Part shown: one piece after another, positions 1 through 7,235 of the stretch
Position numbering within the stretch: the stretch's first letter is position 1
Layout: each line of letters starts with the position of its first letter
Assembly: GCA_963978235.1 (NCBI GenBank)
Contig: CAXBQM010000015.1
Coordinates: forward strand, 1-18,860
DNA length: 18,860 nt
Direction: 5' to 3'
Origin: UBA7398 sp963978235
GTDB taxonomy: Bacteria > Actinomycetota > Actinomycetes > Nanopelagicales > Nanopelagicaceae
Notes under the pieces: generated by a model
What the model saw: only the letters and a program-made list of their open reading frames with translations
The model's database searches: none
What the model was told of the DNA's origin: nothing
Program-made: the position numbers and the translations under genes

Positions 1-235
1 GGCAATCTATAACGGCAAACCACAAACACTTCATTGGATTGTTCCACTATGGATTGGTGGCGCGTACTTCTTTACATCATCGACAACTTTTGCAAATCCT
101 GCTGTTACTTTTGCGCGAACTTTCAGCGATAGTTTGACGGGAATCTCATTGAGTTCTGCTGGGCTATTTATTCTTGCTCAGTTCATCGGCGCCTTTGTTG
201 GACTTGGTGCGGCAAAGATAGTTAAAAATAATTAA
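1..235 (+). CDS. MIP/aquaporin-family channel, C-terminal part (5' end outside window)
   Basis: This is an open reading frame entering from the left edge (frame begins at base 2) and ending at TAA 233-235. The visible 77 residues hold the second half of a major intrinsic protein: a hydrophobic helix, the loop-E re-entrant motif FANPAVTFAR (NPAV codons at 95-106) and the last membrane helix, ending in a short basic tail. In ordinary aquaporins the residue after the second NPA is the selectivity-filter Arg; here it is Val. Among known MIP proteins, Sinorhizobium meliloti AqpS, an arsenite channel in an ars operon, also has Val there. With arsC starting 13 bp downstream, the inferred role is downhill exit of arsenite made by ArsC. 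The family call is firm; the arsenic substrate is inference. The first NPA motif and the true start cannot be seen. Confidence 0.88.
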   Translation, partial: AIYNGKPQTLHWIVPLWIGGAYFFTSSTTFANPAVTFARTFSDSLTGISLSSAGLFILAQFIGAFVGLGAAKIVKNN

Positions 236-248
236 CGATTGTAAAGAA

Positions 249-656
249 ATGAAATCAGTTCTTTTTGTTTGTGTGCATAACGCCGGTCGCTCGCAAATGG
301 CGGCTGGCTTTATGCGCACATTAGGAGCAGGTAAAGTCGAAGTCTTCTCTGCCGGTTCTGCACCCAAAGATTCAATTAATCCGATCGCGGTTGAAGCGAT
401 GGCAGAAGTTGGTATTGATATTGCAAATTTTGTTCCGAAAATTCTTACGCCAGAAGCAGTGCAAAGCTCTGATGTCGTCATCACTATGGGTTGTGGAGAT
501 GCTTGTCCTTACTATCCTGGAAAACGATATGAAGATTGGAAGTTAGATGATCCGGCCGGACAATCGATAGATGTGGTTCGTCGCATTCGCGATGAGATTC
601 GCAATCGAGTAGCAGTCTTACTTCAGGAGCTTCTGTTGGGAGAGAAGCAGAAGTAA
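249..656 (+). CDS. arsC: Arsenate reductase ArsC (LMW protein-tyrosine-phosphatase fold)
   Basis: This 135-residue protein has the usual length for the LMW-PTP-type arsenate reductases. The N-terminus carries the catalytic P-loop C8-X5-R14 (CVHNAGRS). The segment MGCGDACPYYPGKRYEDW (from about residue 80) supplies C82 and C86, and the acidic D100-D101 before Pro is the general-acid region of the fold. The protein reduces cytosolic arsenate to arsenite. In Actinobacteria this class commonly uses mycothiol/mycoredoxin or thioredoxin as reductant; which one applies here cannot be read from the sequence. The gene follows the channel gene by 13 bp, so the two are probably one transcript, an arrangement known from AqpS-ArsC arsenic detoxification. 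No strong Shine-Dalgarno precedes the ATG. A genuine tyrosine phosphatase is less likely, given the GCGDACP motif and the channel neighbour. Confidence 0.9.
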   Translation: MKSVLFVCVHNAGRSQMAAGFMRTLGAGKVEVFSAGSAPKDSINPIAVEAMAEVGIDIANFVPKILTPEAVQSSDVVITMGCGDACPYYPGKRYEDWKLDDPAGQSIDVVRRIRDEIRNRVAVLLQELLLGEKQK

Positions 657-669
657 GAATTAGTAGCGG

Positions 670-697
670 AAAATGTGTCCGTTTTGCACGCATTTTT
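670..697 (+). terminator. Probable terminator hairpin after arsC
   Basis: AAAATGTG (670-677) can pair with CACGCATTTT (687-696), leaving two bulged bases, and a T run follows at 693-697. It starts 14 bp after the arsC stop. It is AT-rich and only moderately stable by eye. Confidence 0.4.
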
Positions 698-805
698 ATC
701 GAAAAGTTATCAAAATATGCTCTTTTTCAAGATGCGAAAAGTTCCCAGCAGGTTCACACTATTGAGCGCTGGCGAGACAAGGGAGTTCCTCGAGGGCTCC
801 AATGT

Positions 806-864
806 TTGACAGCTCACGGACTAAAAAGTTCGTAGAAACTTAAGCTCTCACGGAGGCTTATTGC
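806..864 (+). promoter_or_regulatory. Candidate actinorhodopsin promoter and leader
   Basis: The 208-bp gap 657-864 has no coding potential that I can support. It contains a perfect -35 hexamer TTGACA at 806-811, but no good -10 at the ideal distance (TTCGTA at 829-834 with a 17-bp spacer; TAGAAA at 833-838 is too far), so the promoter is tentative. A clear ribosome-binding site GGAGG (852-856) lies 8 nt before the ATG at 865. It sits at the edge of a possible small hairpin TAAGC (841-845) / GCTTA (856-860). Upstream, the self-complementary CCTCGAGG around 788-795 could form another small stem. Confidence 0.35.
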
Positions 865-1626
865 ATGGTCGCTCTAAACAGTAATCAATGGAATCTTGTC
901 TATAACGTATTTTCGTTTGGCTTGATCTCCATGCTTGCTTGCACGGTCTACACACTCGTTTCCCAGAGTCGTGTACTTCCTAAGTACCGCAATGCGCTTG
1001 TGATGTCATCAATGGTTACCTTCATTGCTGGTTATCACTACTGGCGTATCTTCAACTCATTCTCTGAGTCATCTGCTGCAATGTCAGTAAAGATCACTGG
1101 AGAACAGGGTTCATTCAACGAGGCATATCGTTATGTGGATTGGTTGCTCACTGTGCCATTACTTCTTGTCGAAGTAATCGCAGTACTCGCACTTGCGAAG
1201 GAAGTTTCCAAATCACTTATCTCGCGCCTTGTTCCTGCATCAGCAGCGATGATTGCTCTTGGTTATCCAGGAGAAATCTCCAACGATCAAAATACTCAGA
1301 TTTTGTACGGAGTGCTTTCCACACTTCCATTCCTCTACATTCTCTATGTTCTCTTCGTTGAACTAGGCAAATCCCTTGATCGTCAACCAGATGGCGTAGC
1401 AGCGACTGTTGGTCGTCTCCGTCTTCTCTTGATCGCAACATGGGGCGTATACCCAGTCTCATACATTCTTGGAATGGGAGATGGCGTTGCTTCTGCTCAA
1501 CAATTCGTCGGTGTTCAAGTGGGTTACACCATTGCTGACATCTTGGCGAAGTGCGTATTCGGTCTCACAATTTTGAAGATCGCACGCATGAAGTCACATG
1601 CAGAAGGAATGAAGGACGACCACTAG
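865..1626 (+). CDS. Actinorhodopsin, light-driven proton pump
   Basis: This 253-residue, seven-helix microbial rhodopsin would pump protons outward across the cytoplasmic membrane with retinal as chromophore. Helix C carries RYVDWLLTVPLLLVE. R89 and the proton acceptor D92 are present, with T96 and the carboxylate donor E103 at the proteorhodopsin spacing. Helix G carries VGYTIADILAKCVFG with counter-ion D225 and Schiff-base lysine K229. H58 in helix B corresponds to the His that pairs with the acceptor in proteorhodopsins. L100 sits at the spectral tuning site, where Leu goes with green absorption. The B-C loop (about residues 64-86) is longer than in proteorhodopsin, as in other actinorhodopsins. 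A strong GGAGG precedes the start and a strong hairpin terminator follows, so it is probably monocistronic. No retinal biosynthesis gene is in the window. ATP synthase subunits encoded about 16 kb away would use the resulting gradient, but every cell has these. Confidence 0.95.
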   Translation: MVALNSNQWNLVYNVFSFGLISMLACTVYTLVSQSRVLPKYRNALVMSSMVTFIAGYHYWRIFNSFSESSAAMSVKITGEQGSFNEAYRYVDWLLTVPLLLVEVIAVLALAKEVSKSLISRLVPASAAMIALGYPGEISNDQNTQILYGVLSTLPFLYILYVLFVELGKSLDRQPDGVAATVGRLRLLLIATWGVYPVSYILGMGDGVASAQQFVGVQVGYTIADILAKCVFGLTILKIARMKSHAEGMKDDH

Positions 1627-1640
1627 TCGTTTTTCAGCAC

Positions 1641-1658
1641 TGTACCGGTATAGGTACA
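1641..1658 (+). repeat. Perfect inverted repeat after the actinorhodopsin gene
   Basis: TGTACC (1641-1646) and GGTACA (1653-1658) form a 6-bp perfect stem with loop GGTATA. It lies 14 bp after the stop codon and before the main terminator. It could be an extra 3'-UTR hairpin protecting the transcript, or a protein-binding site. No T tract follows, so it is not a terminator by itself. Confidence 0.5.
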
Positions 1659-1675
1659 CGCTTTAATAGAAATAG

Positions 1676-1711
1676 AATAAGAGCGTCAGGCAACTGGCGC
1701 TCTTATTTTTT
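1676..1711 (+). terminator. Strong intrinsic terminator of the actinorhodopsin transcript
   Basis: A 14-bp stem is formed by AATAAGAGCGTCAG (1676-1689) and CTGGCGCTCTTATT (1694-1707), with one T·G wobble and the GNRA tetraloop GCAA. A run of T residues follows to 1711. The A run on the left arm pairs with the T run, so it could partly work in both directions. Confidence 0.9.
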
Positions 1712-1747
1712 ACAACACGCTACTAGTGTCTTTCAAAGGAGATAGAG

Positions 1748-2002
1748 ATGTTGAGCAAAATGGCGCTAAATAACTATCGAATGGCTGGCTATCTACTACT
1801 TGCTATCGGGCTGATCAACCTTCGCTATCAAACCGGCCACTCAAATGTTCTCCTTCATAGTTTGTACATCATCGTTCCGGGAGGATTGCTCATAGCAATT
1901 ACATTTCTCCGCAGCGCACAGAATTTTTTAGCAAAGAAAGCAGTCATGTGGGTACTTGCTGCACTAGGCGTGGCGCTAGTTATCTGGGCAATTACCAATT
2001 AA
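1748..2002 (+). CDS. Small hypothetical three-helix membrane protein
   Basis: This 84-residue protein is not recognised as any named family. Three hydrophobic segments are visible at about residues 13-24, 35-55 and 66-82, linked by short loops with basic residues (NLRYQTGH, RSAQNFLAKK). The start is well supported by AAAGGAGA (1735-1742), 5 nt before the ATG. It lies 36 bp after the actinorhodopsin terminator, and I found no convincing promoter in between. It may therefore depend on read-through from the rhodopsin gene or on a promoter hidden in 1627-1676. Nothing in the residues shows a binding or catalytic role. That it is a real gene rests on the good Shine-Dalgarno and the clean helix pattern. 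Confidence 0.7.
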   Translation: MLSKMALNNYRMAGYLLLAIGLINLRYQTGHSNVLLHSLYIIVPGGLLIAITFLRSAQNFLAKKAVMWVLAALGVALVIWAITN

Positions 2003-2055
2003 CACAAGTAAAAAACAATTCAATGCGCATACATAGTCATAGATAAATCTTTACA

Positions 2056-2748
2056 ATGAATGTGTTAGTGGATTTTGATCATCTCGTCTCTGCTGCCGAA
2101 AAATTGGGAATAGACAGAGCGCTCATTGAAATTTGGATTCCACGTACTGAATTCGTCAAAGCAGTTGTTGATGGCGAGAATTTATCAATTACTCGTCGCG
2201 CTGAACCATTTTTTGGCTGGGCATTTGGGCAATCGCCAATCATCGATCCGGAATGGCCAGAGTTTGCTGTCAATCGGAGCACACCGAAAGAAAAGACTTC
2301 CGGATTTACATTGCAAGGACAATGGGATGCTTACGGGATTCACACGCATGCTATTGATTCATTAAATAAAGACTCGTATGAAGTTTTGCGAAATCATGAG
2401 GAAATAAACGCAGTAATCGAAGCACATGCACCAGAACTTTCGATTCGTGCTGATGATTCAGAAGTAATTGCGTGGATCGGAATTCGAAAGGACTCAGTAG
2501 TCGCCCTCGGAGCGCTCTGCCGATGGGAATCAGGATTTCATGTCTTATCGGCAATCGTTGTTGCCACAAGTGAACGAGGAAAAGGCTTAGGGAGAAGAAT
2601 TACCGAATCACTCGTTGATTACTCATACAAGCATGGCATCAACTACGTAGCACTTGGTGTTCGTGCTGATAATGAAGCTGCGATTGCAACGTATAATCGA
2701 ATTGGATTTAAGAAACTCAATGAATTCAATACTTTTTCCCGCAAGTAA
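2056..2748 (+). CDS. GNAT-family N-acetyltransferase
   Basis: This 230-residue protein has a C-terminal GNAT (FR47-like) domain from about residue 100. The acetyl-CoA-binding motif A reads VVATSERGKGLGRRIT (R-G-K-G-L-G pyrophosphate loop, about residues 167-182). It is followed by the typical motif-B ending NEAAIATYNRIGFKKLNEF with the Tyr and GF signature. The first 100 or so residues are less conserved and may set acceptor specificity; the substrate cannot be inferred. No Shine-Dalgarno is visible. TACAAT at 2052-2057 overlaps the annotated ATG and could instead be a -10 box, in which case translation might begin at GTG 2062 or 2068 on a near-leaderless message. The gene converges on tRNA-Leu. 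Confidence 0.85.
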   Translation: MNVLVDFDHLVSAAEKLGIDRALIEIWIPRTEFVKAVVDGENLSITRRAEPFFGWAFGQSPIIDPEWPEFAVNRSTPKEKTSGFTLQGQWDAYGIHTHAIDSLNKDSYEVLRNHEEINAVIEAHAPELSIRADDSEVIAWIGIRKDSVVALGALCRWESGFHVLSAIVVATSERGKGLGRRITESLVDYSYKHGINYVALGVRADNEAAIATYNRIGFKKLNEFNTFSRK

Positions 2749-2795
2749 TTTGTAAATCAGAGAACTATTTCTTAAATCAGCGCACTAGCGACGTG

Positions 2796-2879
2796 TGGTG
2801 CGGGAGGTGGGACTTGAACCCACACGACCGAAGTCACAGGTTCCTAAGACCTGCGTGTCTGCCATTTCACCACTCCCGC
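2796..2879 (-). tRNA. tRNA-Leu (anticodon UAG)
   Basis: Read on the minus strand, the 7-bp acceptor stem GCGGGAG / CTCCCGC, a T-arm with GGTTCAAGTC, and an anticodon stem CAGGT/ACCTG enclosing loop CTTAGGA are all visible. The anticodon is UAG (plus-strand complement at 2844-2846), which reads CUN leucine codons. A long class-II variable arm around the TTCG sequence confirms Leu. The 3' CCA is encoded (complement of 2796-2798), with discriminator base A. The gene is transcribed divergently from argS and towards the GNAT gene. No clear terminator was found on the far side (2749-2795). Confidence 0.96.
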
Positions 2880-2893
2880 GAAATGAAGGGCTA

Positions 2894-2925
2894 AGGCTAC
2901 CCTCTCGCGAGTAATGCGCGTGAAA
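2894..2925 (-). promoter_or_regulatory. Putative promoter of tRNA-Leu
   Basis: On the minus strand the sequence GGTAGCCTTA gives a TAnnnT-type -10 box TAGCCT (complement of 2894-2899). Transcription would start near 2887, leaving a leader of about 8 nt before the mature tRNA end at 2879. The -35 region is not a consensus match (TTCACG-like, complement of 2919-2924, with a long spacer). Confidence 0.5.
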
Positions 2926-2941
2926 CGGTAGCCTTATCTAG
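2906..2941 (+). promoter_or_regulatory. Putative promoter giving leaderless argS mRNA
   Basis: A -10 box TAGCCT lies at 2929-2934, so the expected start site (about 7 nt on) falls on 2941-2942, the first base of the argS GTG codon. There is no Shine-Dalgarno in this short space, which fits a leaderless message, common in Actinobacteria. The -35 region (near 2906-2911, CGCGAG) is weak. Confidence 0.5.
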
Positions 2942-4603
2942 GTGTCAGCACATCACCAACTTTCCGAAGCAATTCGCTCAGCGGTAAATACTGCGCATGC
3001 TGCCAGCCTCCTTTCAGTCGCTGCACCTGAAACGATCACATTAGAACGACCAAAAAATCGAGATCATGGTGATTACGCAACATCAATTGCGTTAGTGCTC
3101 GCAAAAGCAGCCGGAAAACCGCCACGAGAGATTGCAGAGATTGTGGTGAAGGCGCTCTCAGGAAATCCAACAATTGAAAAATTAGAGATAGCTGGACCTG
3201 GATTTATCAACATCACTTTGGCAAAGGCATCTCAAGGTGCGGTTGTTTCATCAATTCTTAATCAGAAAGAGAAATTTGGATTAGGAACTTCATTAAAAGG
3301 CATCAAGATAAATTTAGAATTTATCAGCGCTAATCCGACTGGACCACTGCACCTTGGACATACTCGATGGGCAGCAGTTGGCGATGCGCTTGGTAGAACT
3401 TTGTCCGCGGCTGGCGCTGAAGTAACACGTGAGTTTTATGTTAACGATCGTGGTGTTCAAATGGATCTCTTTGGTGAATCGATTCGGGCATCTGCATTAG
3501 GAATTGCGCGACCAGAATCGGGTTACCAGGGTGCATATATCGATGATTTAGCAAGGCAGATAAAGAGTGAACACCCTGATTTTGTCACTCTGCCCGAGAA
3601 AGAGTCGATTGTCGCTTTTCGAGAGGCAGGGTACGCGCTGCAACTGAAGCAACAACAAGATGTTCTCGAACGATTCGGAACACATTTTGATGTCTGGTTC
3701 TCTGAGCGTTCCATGCATGAGAAAGATGCGATCGCAAAAGCGATGAAGCAATTGAAGGCGCAAGGCCATGTTTTCGAACACGAAGGTGCAACGTGGTTGC
3801 GCACTACAGATTTCGGCGATGATAAAGATCGAGTACTTATTAAATCTGATGGCGAATTAACCTACTTTTCATCTGATACTGCGTATTACGTAAACAAACG
3901 TGATCGCGGATTCGATATCTGTATTTATATGCTCGGAGCTGATCACCATGGTTATGTTGGACGTTTAAAAGCAACGGCCGCATGTGCTGGTGATAATCCG
4001 GACTACAACATCGAAGTCATGATTGGCCAGTTAGTAAAGATTATGGAAGGCGGGGAAGAGGTAAAACTCTCGAAGCGCGCTGGCACGATTATCACTTTAG
4101 AAGATTTAGTAGAAAAAGTTGGCGTGGATGCTGCGCGATACACATTGATTCGTTATCCAGTTAATACACCGATGGTGCTTGATGTTGATTTGTTAAAGAA
4201 ACGTACCAACGATAATCCGGTTTATTATGTGCAATACGCTCATGCGAGAATTGTGGCGCTCCTTCGAAATGCAGCAGAGTACAAAATTCCGGTTGGATTA
4301 GCGGTCTATCAACCTGAGTTACTAGTGCACGAACGAGAACGTGAACTTTTAGGAGCGCTCGCTGAATACCCATTGATAGTTGAAAGTGCAGCTTCGATGC
4401 GCGAACCTCATCGCATTGCGCGCTATATCGAAACATTAGCGGGGCTCTATCACGGGTTTTATTCGGATTGCCGGGTGCTGCCAATGGGTGAAGAAGAGCC
4501 ATCTGCGCTCCATGCAACTCGCGCTACTCTCTGCGAAGCAGTTCGCCAAGTAATCTATAACGGACTTTCTTTATTAGGTGTTCATGCACCGGAGCGGATG
4601 TAG
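2942..4603 (+). CDS. argS: Arginine-tRNA ligase
   Basis: This 553-residue class-I aminoacyl-tRNA synthetase charges tRNA-Arg in the cytosol. The N-terminal additional domain that recognises the D-loop spans about residues 1-115. The HIGH motif appears as HLGH (137-140) in NPTGPLHLGHTRWA, and the KMSKS loop as KLSKR (375-379). The C-terminal DALR anticodon-binding domain covers about 425-553, with the typical NPVYYVQYAHAR entry and a GVHAPERM-like end. Length and domain order are normal. The start is a GTG that seems to be the first codon of a leaderless transcript. It leads an operon with lysA, 2 bp after it; argS-lysA is a classic actinobacterial pair, in corynebacteria regulated in response to arginine and lysine. 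No regulator gene or attenuator is visible here. Confidence 0.97.
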   Translation: MSAHHQLSEAIRSAVNTAHAASLLSVAAPETITLERPKNRDHGDYATSIALVLAKAAGKPPREIAEIVVKALSGNPTIEKLEIAGPGFINITLAKASQGAVVSSILNQKEKFGLGTSLKGIKINLEFISANPTGPLHLGHTRWAAVGDALGRTLSAAGAEVTREFYVNDRGVQMDLFGESIRASALGIARPESGYQGAYIDDLARQIKSEHPDFVTLPEKESIVAFREAGYALQLKQQQDVLERFGTHFDVWFSERSMHEKDAIAKAMKQLKAQGHVFEHEGATWLRTTDFGDDKDRVLIKSDGELTYFSSDTAYYVNKRDRGFDICIYMLGADHHGYVGRLKATAACAGDNPDYNIEVMIGQLVKIMEGGEEVKLSKRAGTIITLEDLVEKVGVDAARYTLIRYPVNTPMVLDVDLLKKRTNDNPVYYVQYAHARIVALLRNAAEYKIPVGLAVYQPELLVHERERELLGALAEYPLIVESAASMREPHRIARYIETLAGLYHGFYSDCRVLPMGEEEPSALHATRATLCEAVRQVIYNGLSLLGVHAPERM

Positions 4604-4605
4604 CA

Positions 4606-5949
4606 ATGTGGTCGACAAATGCTCGCTTCATTAATGGTGAATTGGAGATTGCTGGTTGTCCGGCAACCACACTTGCGAAAGAGTTTGGCACACCACTTTT
4701 TGTCGTTGACCAAGATGATTTTGTACTTCGTACACGATCATGGAAATCTGCTTTGGAAAGTAATTTCGGTAACCATGCGGGAACGGTCTACTACGCAGCC
4801 AAAGCTTTTATCTCAGTTGAAGTTGCGAAATGGCTCAAAGAAATTGGTGTTGGAATTGATGTCTGTTCGGGTGGTGAGTTATCAGTAGCACTTACTGCGG
4901 GATTTCCAGCAGATCGAATTGAATTACATGGAAATAATAAATCAGAAGCCGAAATCTCTCAGGCAATTACAGCCGGAGTAGGAACTATCGTCGCTGATTC
5001 ACTTATTGAACTCGACCGAATTTCTCAGATTGCAACGAGTATCGGTGTTACGCAAAAAGTTTTGTTAAGAATTACCCCTGGCGTAGAAGCGCATACTCAT
5101 GAATTCATCTCCACTGCACATGAAGATGTGAAGTTTGGCTTTTCAATAGCAAGTGGCGCCGCGTGGAACGCTCTCATTAAAGCCCGAGGGCTACATGGCA
5201 TTTCACTCAAAGGCATTCACTGTCATATTGGCTCTCAAATATTCGCATCAGAAGGGTTTGAACTTGCCGCCAAGAAACTCATTGAACTTCTTGCCAAATA
5301 TCGAAGTGAATTCAATGAGGAACTTCCCGAACTAGATATGGGTGGTGGTTACGGAATTGCGTATCTCGATAACGAAACTGCATTTAATCCAGATGATGCG
5401 ATGAAAAATCTCGCCCACGTTGTGAAAACGCATTGCCAAGAATTTGGATTAGCGATGCCTCGCGTTTCGATCGAACCCGGTCGCGCAATTGTTGGGCCAA
5501 CAACCTGCACGTTGTATGAAGTAGGAACGACGAAGGAAGTTCGACTCGATGGTGAGAAAGTTCGTCATTACATTTCAGTAGATGGTGGAATGAGCGACAA
5601 CATTCGCCCAGCACTTTATGGCGCTCACTACAGCGTTGCACTTGCGAACCGCACACCATCATCACGAACTCGTAACTCTCGAATTGTTGGAAAACATTGC
5701 GAAACCGGCGATATCTTGATTAGCGAAGTGGAATTGTCAGATGACGTTAAACCCGGAGATCTCCTCGCGATGCCTGCAACCGGTGCGTATGGCCGTTCGA
5801 TGGCAAGCAATTACAACCACCTTCCCCGGCCAGCGGTAGTCGCCGTCAAGGATGGAACCGCACGCGTTATTCTTCGACGTGAAACTGCGAAAGATTTATT
5901 AGCACTCGATGTTGATGAAGCACCGCGCTCAATGAAACGAGGTAAGTGA
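4606..5949 (+). CDS. lysA: Diaminopimelate decarboxylase
   Basis: This PLP enzyme of fold type III converts meso-diaminopimelate to L-lysine, the last step of the pathway, and so balances peptidoglycan precursor against lysine. At 447 residues it has normal length. The PLP lysine is K66 in YYAAKAF. Other active-site features are H207 in GIHCHIGSQ, the glycine loop MGGGYG (245-250), EPGR (290-293) binding the phosphate, and C365 in HCETGD, which comes from the partner subunit of the dimer. The AYGRSMASNYN stretch near 394-404 is the usual C-terminal signature. The gene starts 2 bp after the argS stop and its own stop overlaps the start of hom, so it is translated as part of the same operon. 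Confidence 0.97.
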   Translation: MWSTNARFINGELEIAGCPATTLAKEFGTPLFVVDQDDFVLRTRSWKSALESNFGNHAGTVYYAAKAFISVEVAKWLKEIGVGIDVCSGGELSVALTAGFPADRIELHGNNKSEAEISQAITAGVGTIVADSLIELDRISQIATSIGVTQKVLLRITPGVEAHTHEFISTAHEDVKFGFSIASGAAWNALIKARGLHGISLKGIHCHIGSQIFASEGFELAAKKLIELLAKYRSEFNEELPELDMGGGYGIAYLDNETAFNPDDAMKNLAHVVKTHCQEFGLAMPRVSIEPGRAIVGPTTCTLYEVGTTKEVRLDGEKVRHYISVDGGMSDNIRPALYGAHYSVALANRTPSSRTRNSRIVGKHCETGDILISEVELSDDVKPGDLLAMPATGAYGRSMASNYNHLPRPAVVAVKDGTARVILRRETAKDLLALDVDEAPRSMKRGK

Positions 5950-7235
5950 TGCCAACGTTGAATATTGGCATGCTGGGTTGCGGCAACGTAGGCGCAGAAG
6001 TAGCTCGCCTGCTCTCAACCGACAACGGTGATTTTGCAGCTCGTGCCGGTGCCGAACTTGTTCTCACAAAAATTGCAGTGCGCGATCTCAAGAAAACTCG
6101 CGCCGAGATTAATCCTGCGCTCTTTACCTCCGACGCCGAGTCAGTAGTGAGCGACCCTGCAATAAGTATTGTGATTGAAGTAATGGGTGGAATTAACCCT
6201 GCCCGAGAGCTCTTGCTGAAGGCAATGAAGAATGGAAAGTCAGTTGTCACCGCAAATAAAGCGCTCCTTGCAAAACATGGCGCAGAACTTTTTGATGCAG
6301 CAACTGAATATGGCGTTGACCTTTATTACGAAGCATCGGTGGGCGGTGCAATTCCAATCCTGCGACCACTTCGAGAATCAATTGTTGGCGATCATGTCAC
6401 TCGAATAATGGGAATTGTTAATGGCACGACTAACTACATCCTTACCAAAATGGATGAAGAAGGGCTGCCGTTTGATTCAGTACTCAAGGAGGCGCAAGCT
6501 CTTGGTTATGCCGAAGCAGATCCCACTGCAGATGTCGCTGGGCATGATGCAGCGGCAAAAGCAGCGATCCTTGCCAGCTTAGCTTTTCATTCACGAGTAG
6601 CAGATAGCGATGTGTACTGTCAGGGAATAACTGAAATCAGCGCGACCGATGTGTCAGTTGCGAAAGCCATTGATCATGTAATAAAACTTTTAGCAATTGC
6701 TGAACTCACTACTGATGGAAAAATTTCAGTTCGAGTTCATCCAACTCTCATTCCACGAAGCCATCCACTTGCAGCAGTGCGCAATGCATTTAACGCGGTC
6801 TTCGTTGAGGCGGAATCAGCTGGAGAATTAATGTTTTACGGACGAGGTGCAGGCGGCGAACCAACCGCATCAGCAATTCTCGGCGATGTCATTGCAGTTG
6901 CTCGCCATAAATCTGGTGGCAGCGTTGGGCCACGTGAAAGTGGCTACGCTGAGCGAGAAATTGCGCCAATAGGAGATGTAAAAACTCGCTATTTAATTCG
7001 ACTCAATGTGGCTGATAAACCAGGTGTATTAGCGGCTATTGCGCAAATTTTCGCTTCGCAGAATGTTTCCATCCAAACCGTGCGACAAGCAGGGCGTGGC
7101 AGCGAGGCTGAACTAATCGTGGCGACCCACGCAGCAAGTGATTCAGCACTTTCGGCAACGGTCAAAGAACTTTCTGGAAATAGTTCAGTGAAGAACGTTG
7201 AGAGCGTGCTTCGTATTGAAGGTGTAGTGAACTAG
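5949..7235 (+). CDS. hom: Homoserine dehydrogenase with C-terminal ACT domain
   Basis: This enzyme reduces aspartate semialdehyde to homoserine with NAD(P)H, the branch towards threonine and methionine. With the ATG at 5949 it is 428 residues long. The Rossmann nucleotide loop GMLGCGNVG is at 7-15, TANKALLAKHG (101-111) contains K104, and NGTTNYIL (158-165) and YAEADPTADVAGHDAAAK (187-204) form the substrate site with catalytic K204. A C-terminal ACT domain (about 347-421, VADKPGVLAAIAQIF) makes it the long form, typically feedback-inhibited by threonine. A GTG at 5946 is in frame and could add one residue. I prefer the ATG, which overlaps the lysA stop by 1 bp as TGATG. Confidence 0.96.
   Translation: MPTLNIGMLGCGNVGAEVARLLSTDNGDFAARAGAELVLTKIAVRDLKKTRAEINPALFTSDAESVVSDPAISIVIEVMGGINPARELLLKAMKNGKSVVTANKALLAKHGAELFDAATEYGVDLYYEASVGGAIPILRPLRESIVGDHVTRIMGIVNGTTNYILTKMDEEGLPFDSVLKEAQALGYAEADPTADVAGHDAAAKAAILASLAFHSRVADSDVYCQGITEISATDVSVAKAIDHVIKLLAIAELTTDGKISVRVHPTLIPRSHPLAAVRNAFNAVFVEAESAGELMFYGRGAGGEPTASAILGDVIAVARHKSGGSVGPRESGYAEREIAPIGDVKTRYLIRLNVADKPGVLAAIAQIFASQNVSIQTVRQAGRGSEAELIVATHAASDSALSATVKELSGNSSVKNVESVLRIEGVVN

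Noticed and set aside
657..864. Riboswitch upstream of the actinorhodopsin gene
   Set aside because: Only short local stems are seen and no conserved riboswitch core was recognised; retinal-related riboswitches are not an established class.
2754..2781. Direct repeat TAAATCAG on both sides of AGAACTATTTCT near the tRNA gene, a possible attachment site
   Set aside because: It is only 8 bp, it is outside the tRNA gene, and no integrase or phage genes are near.
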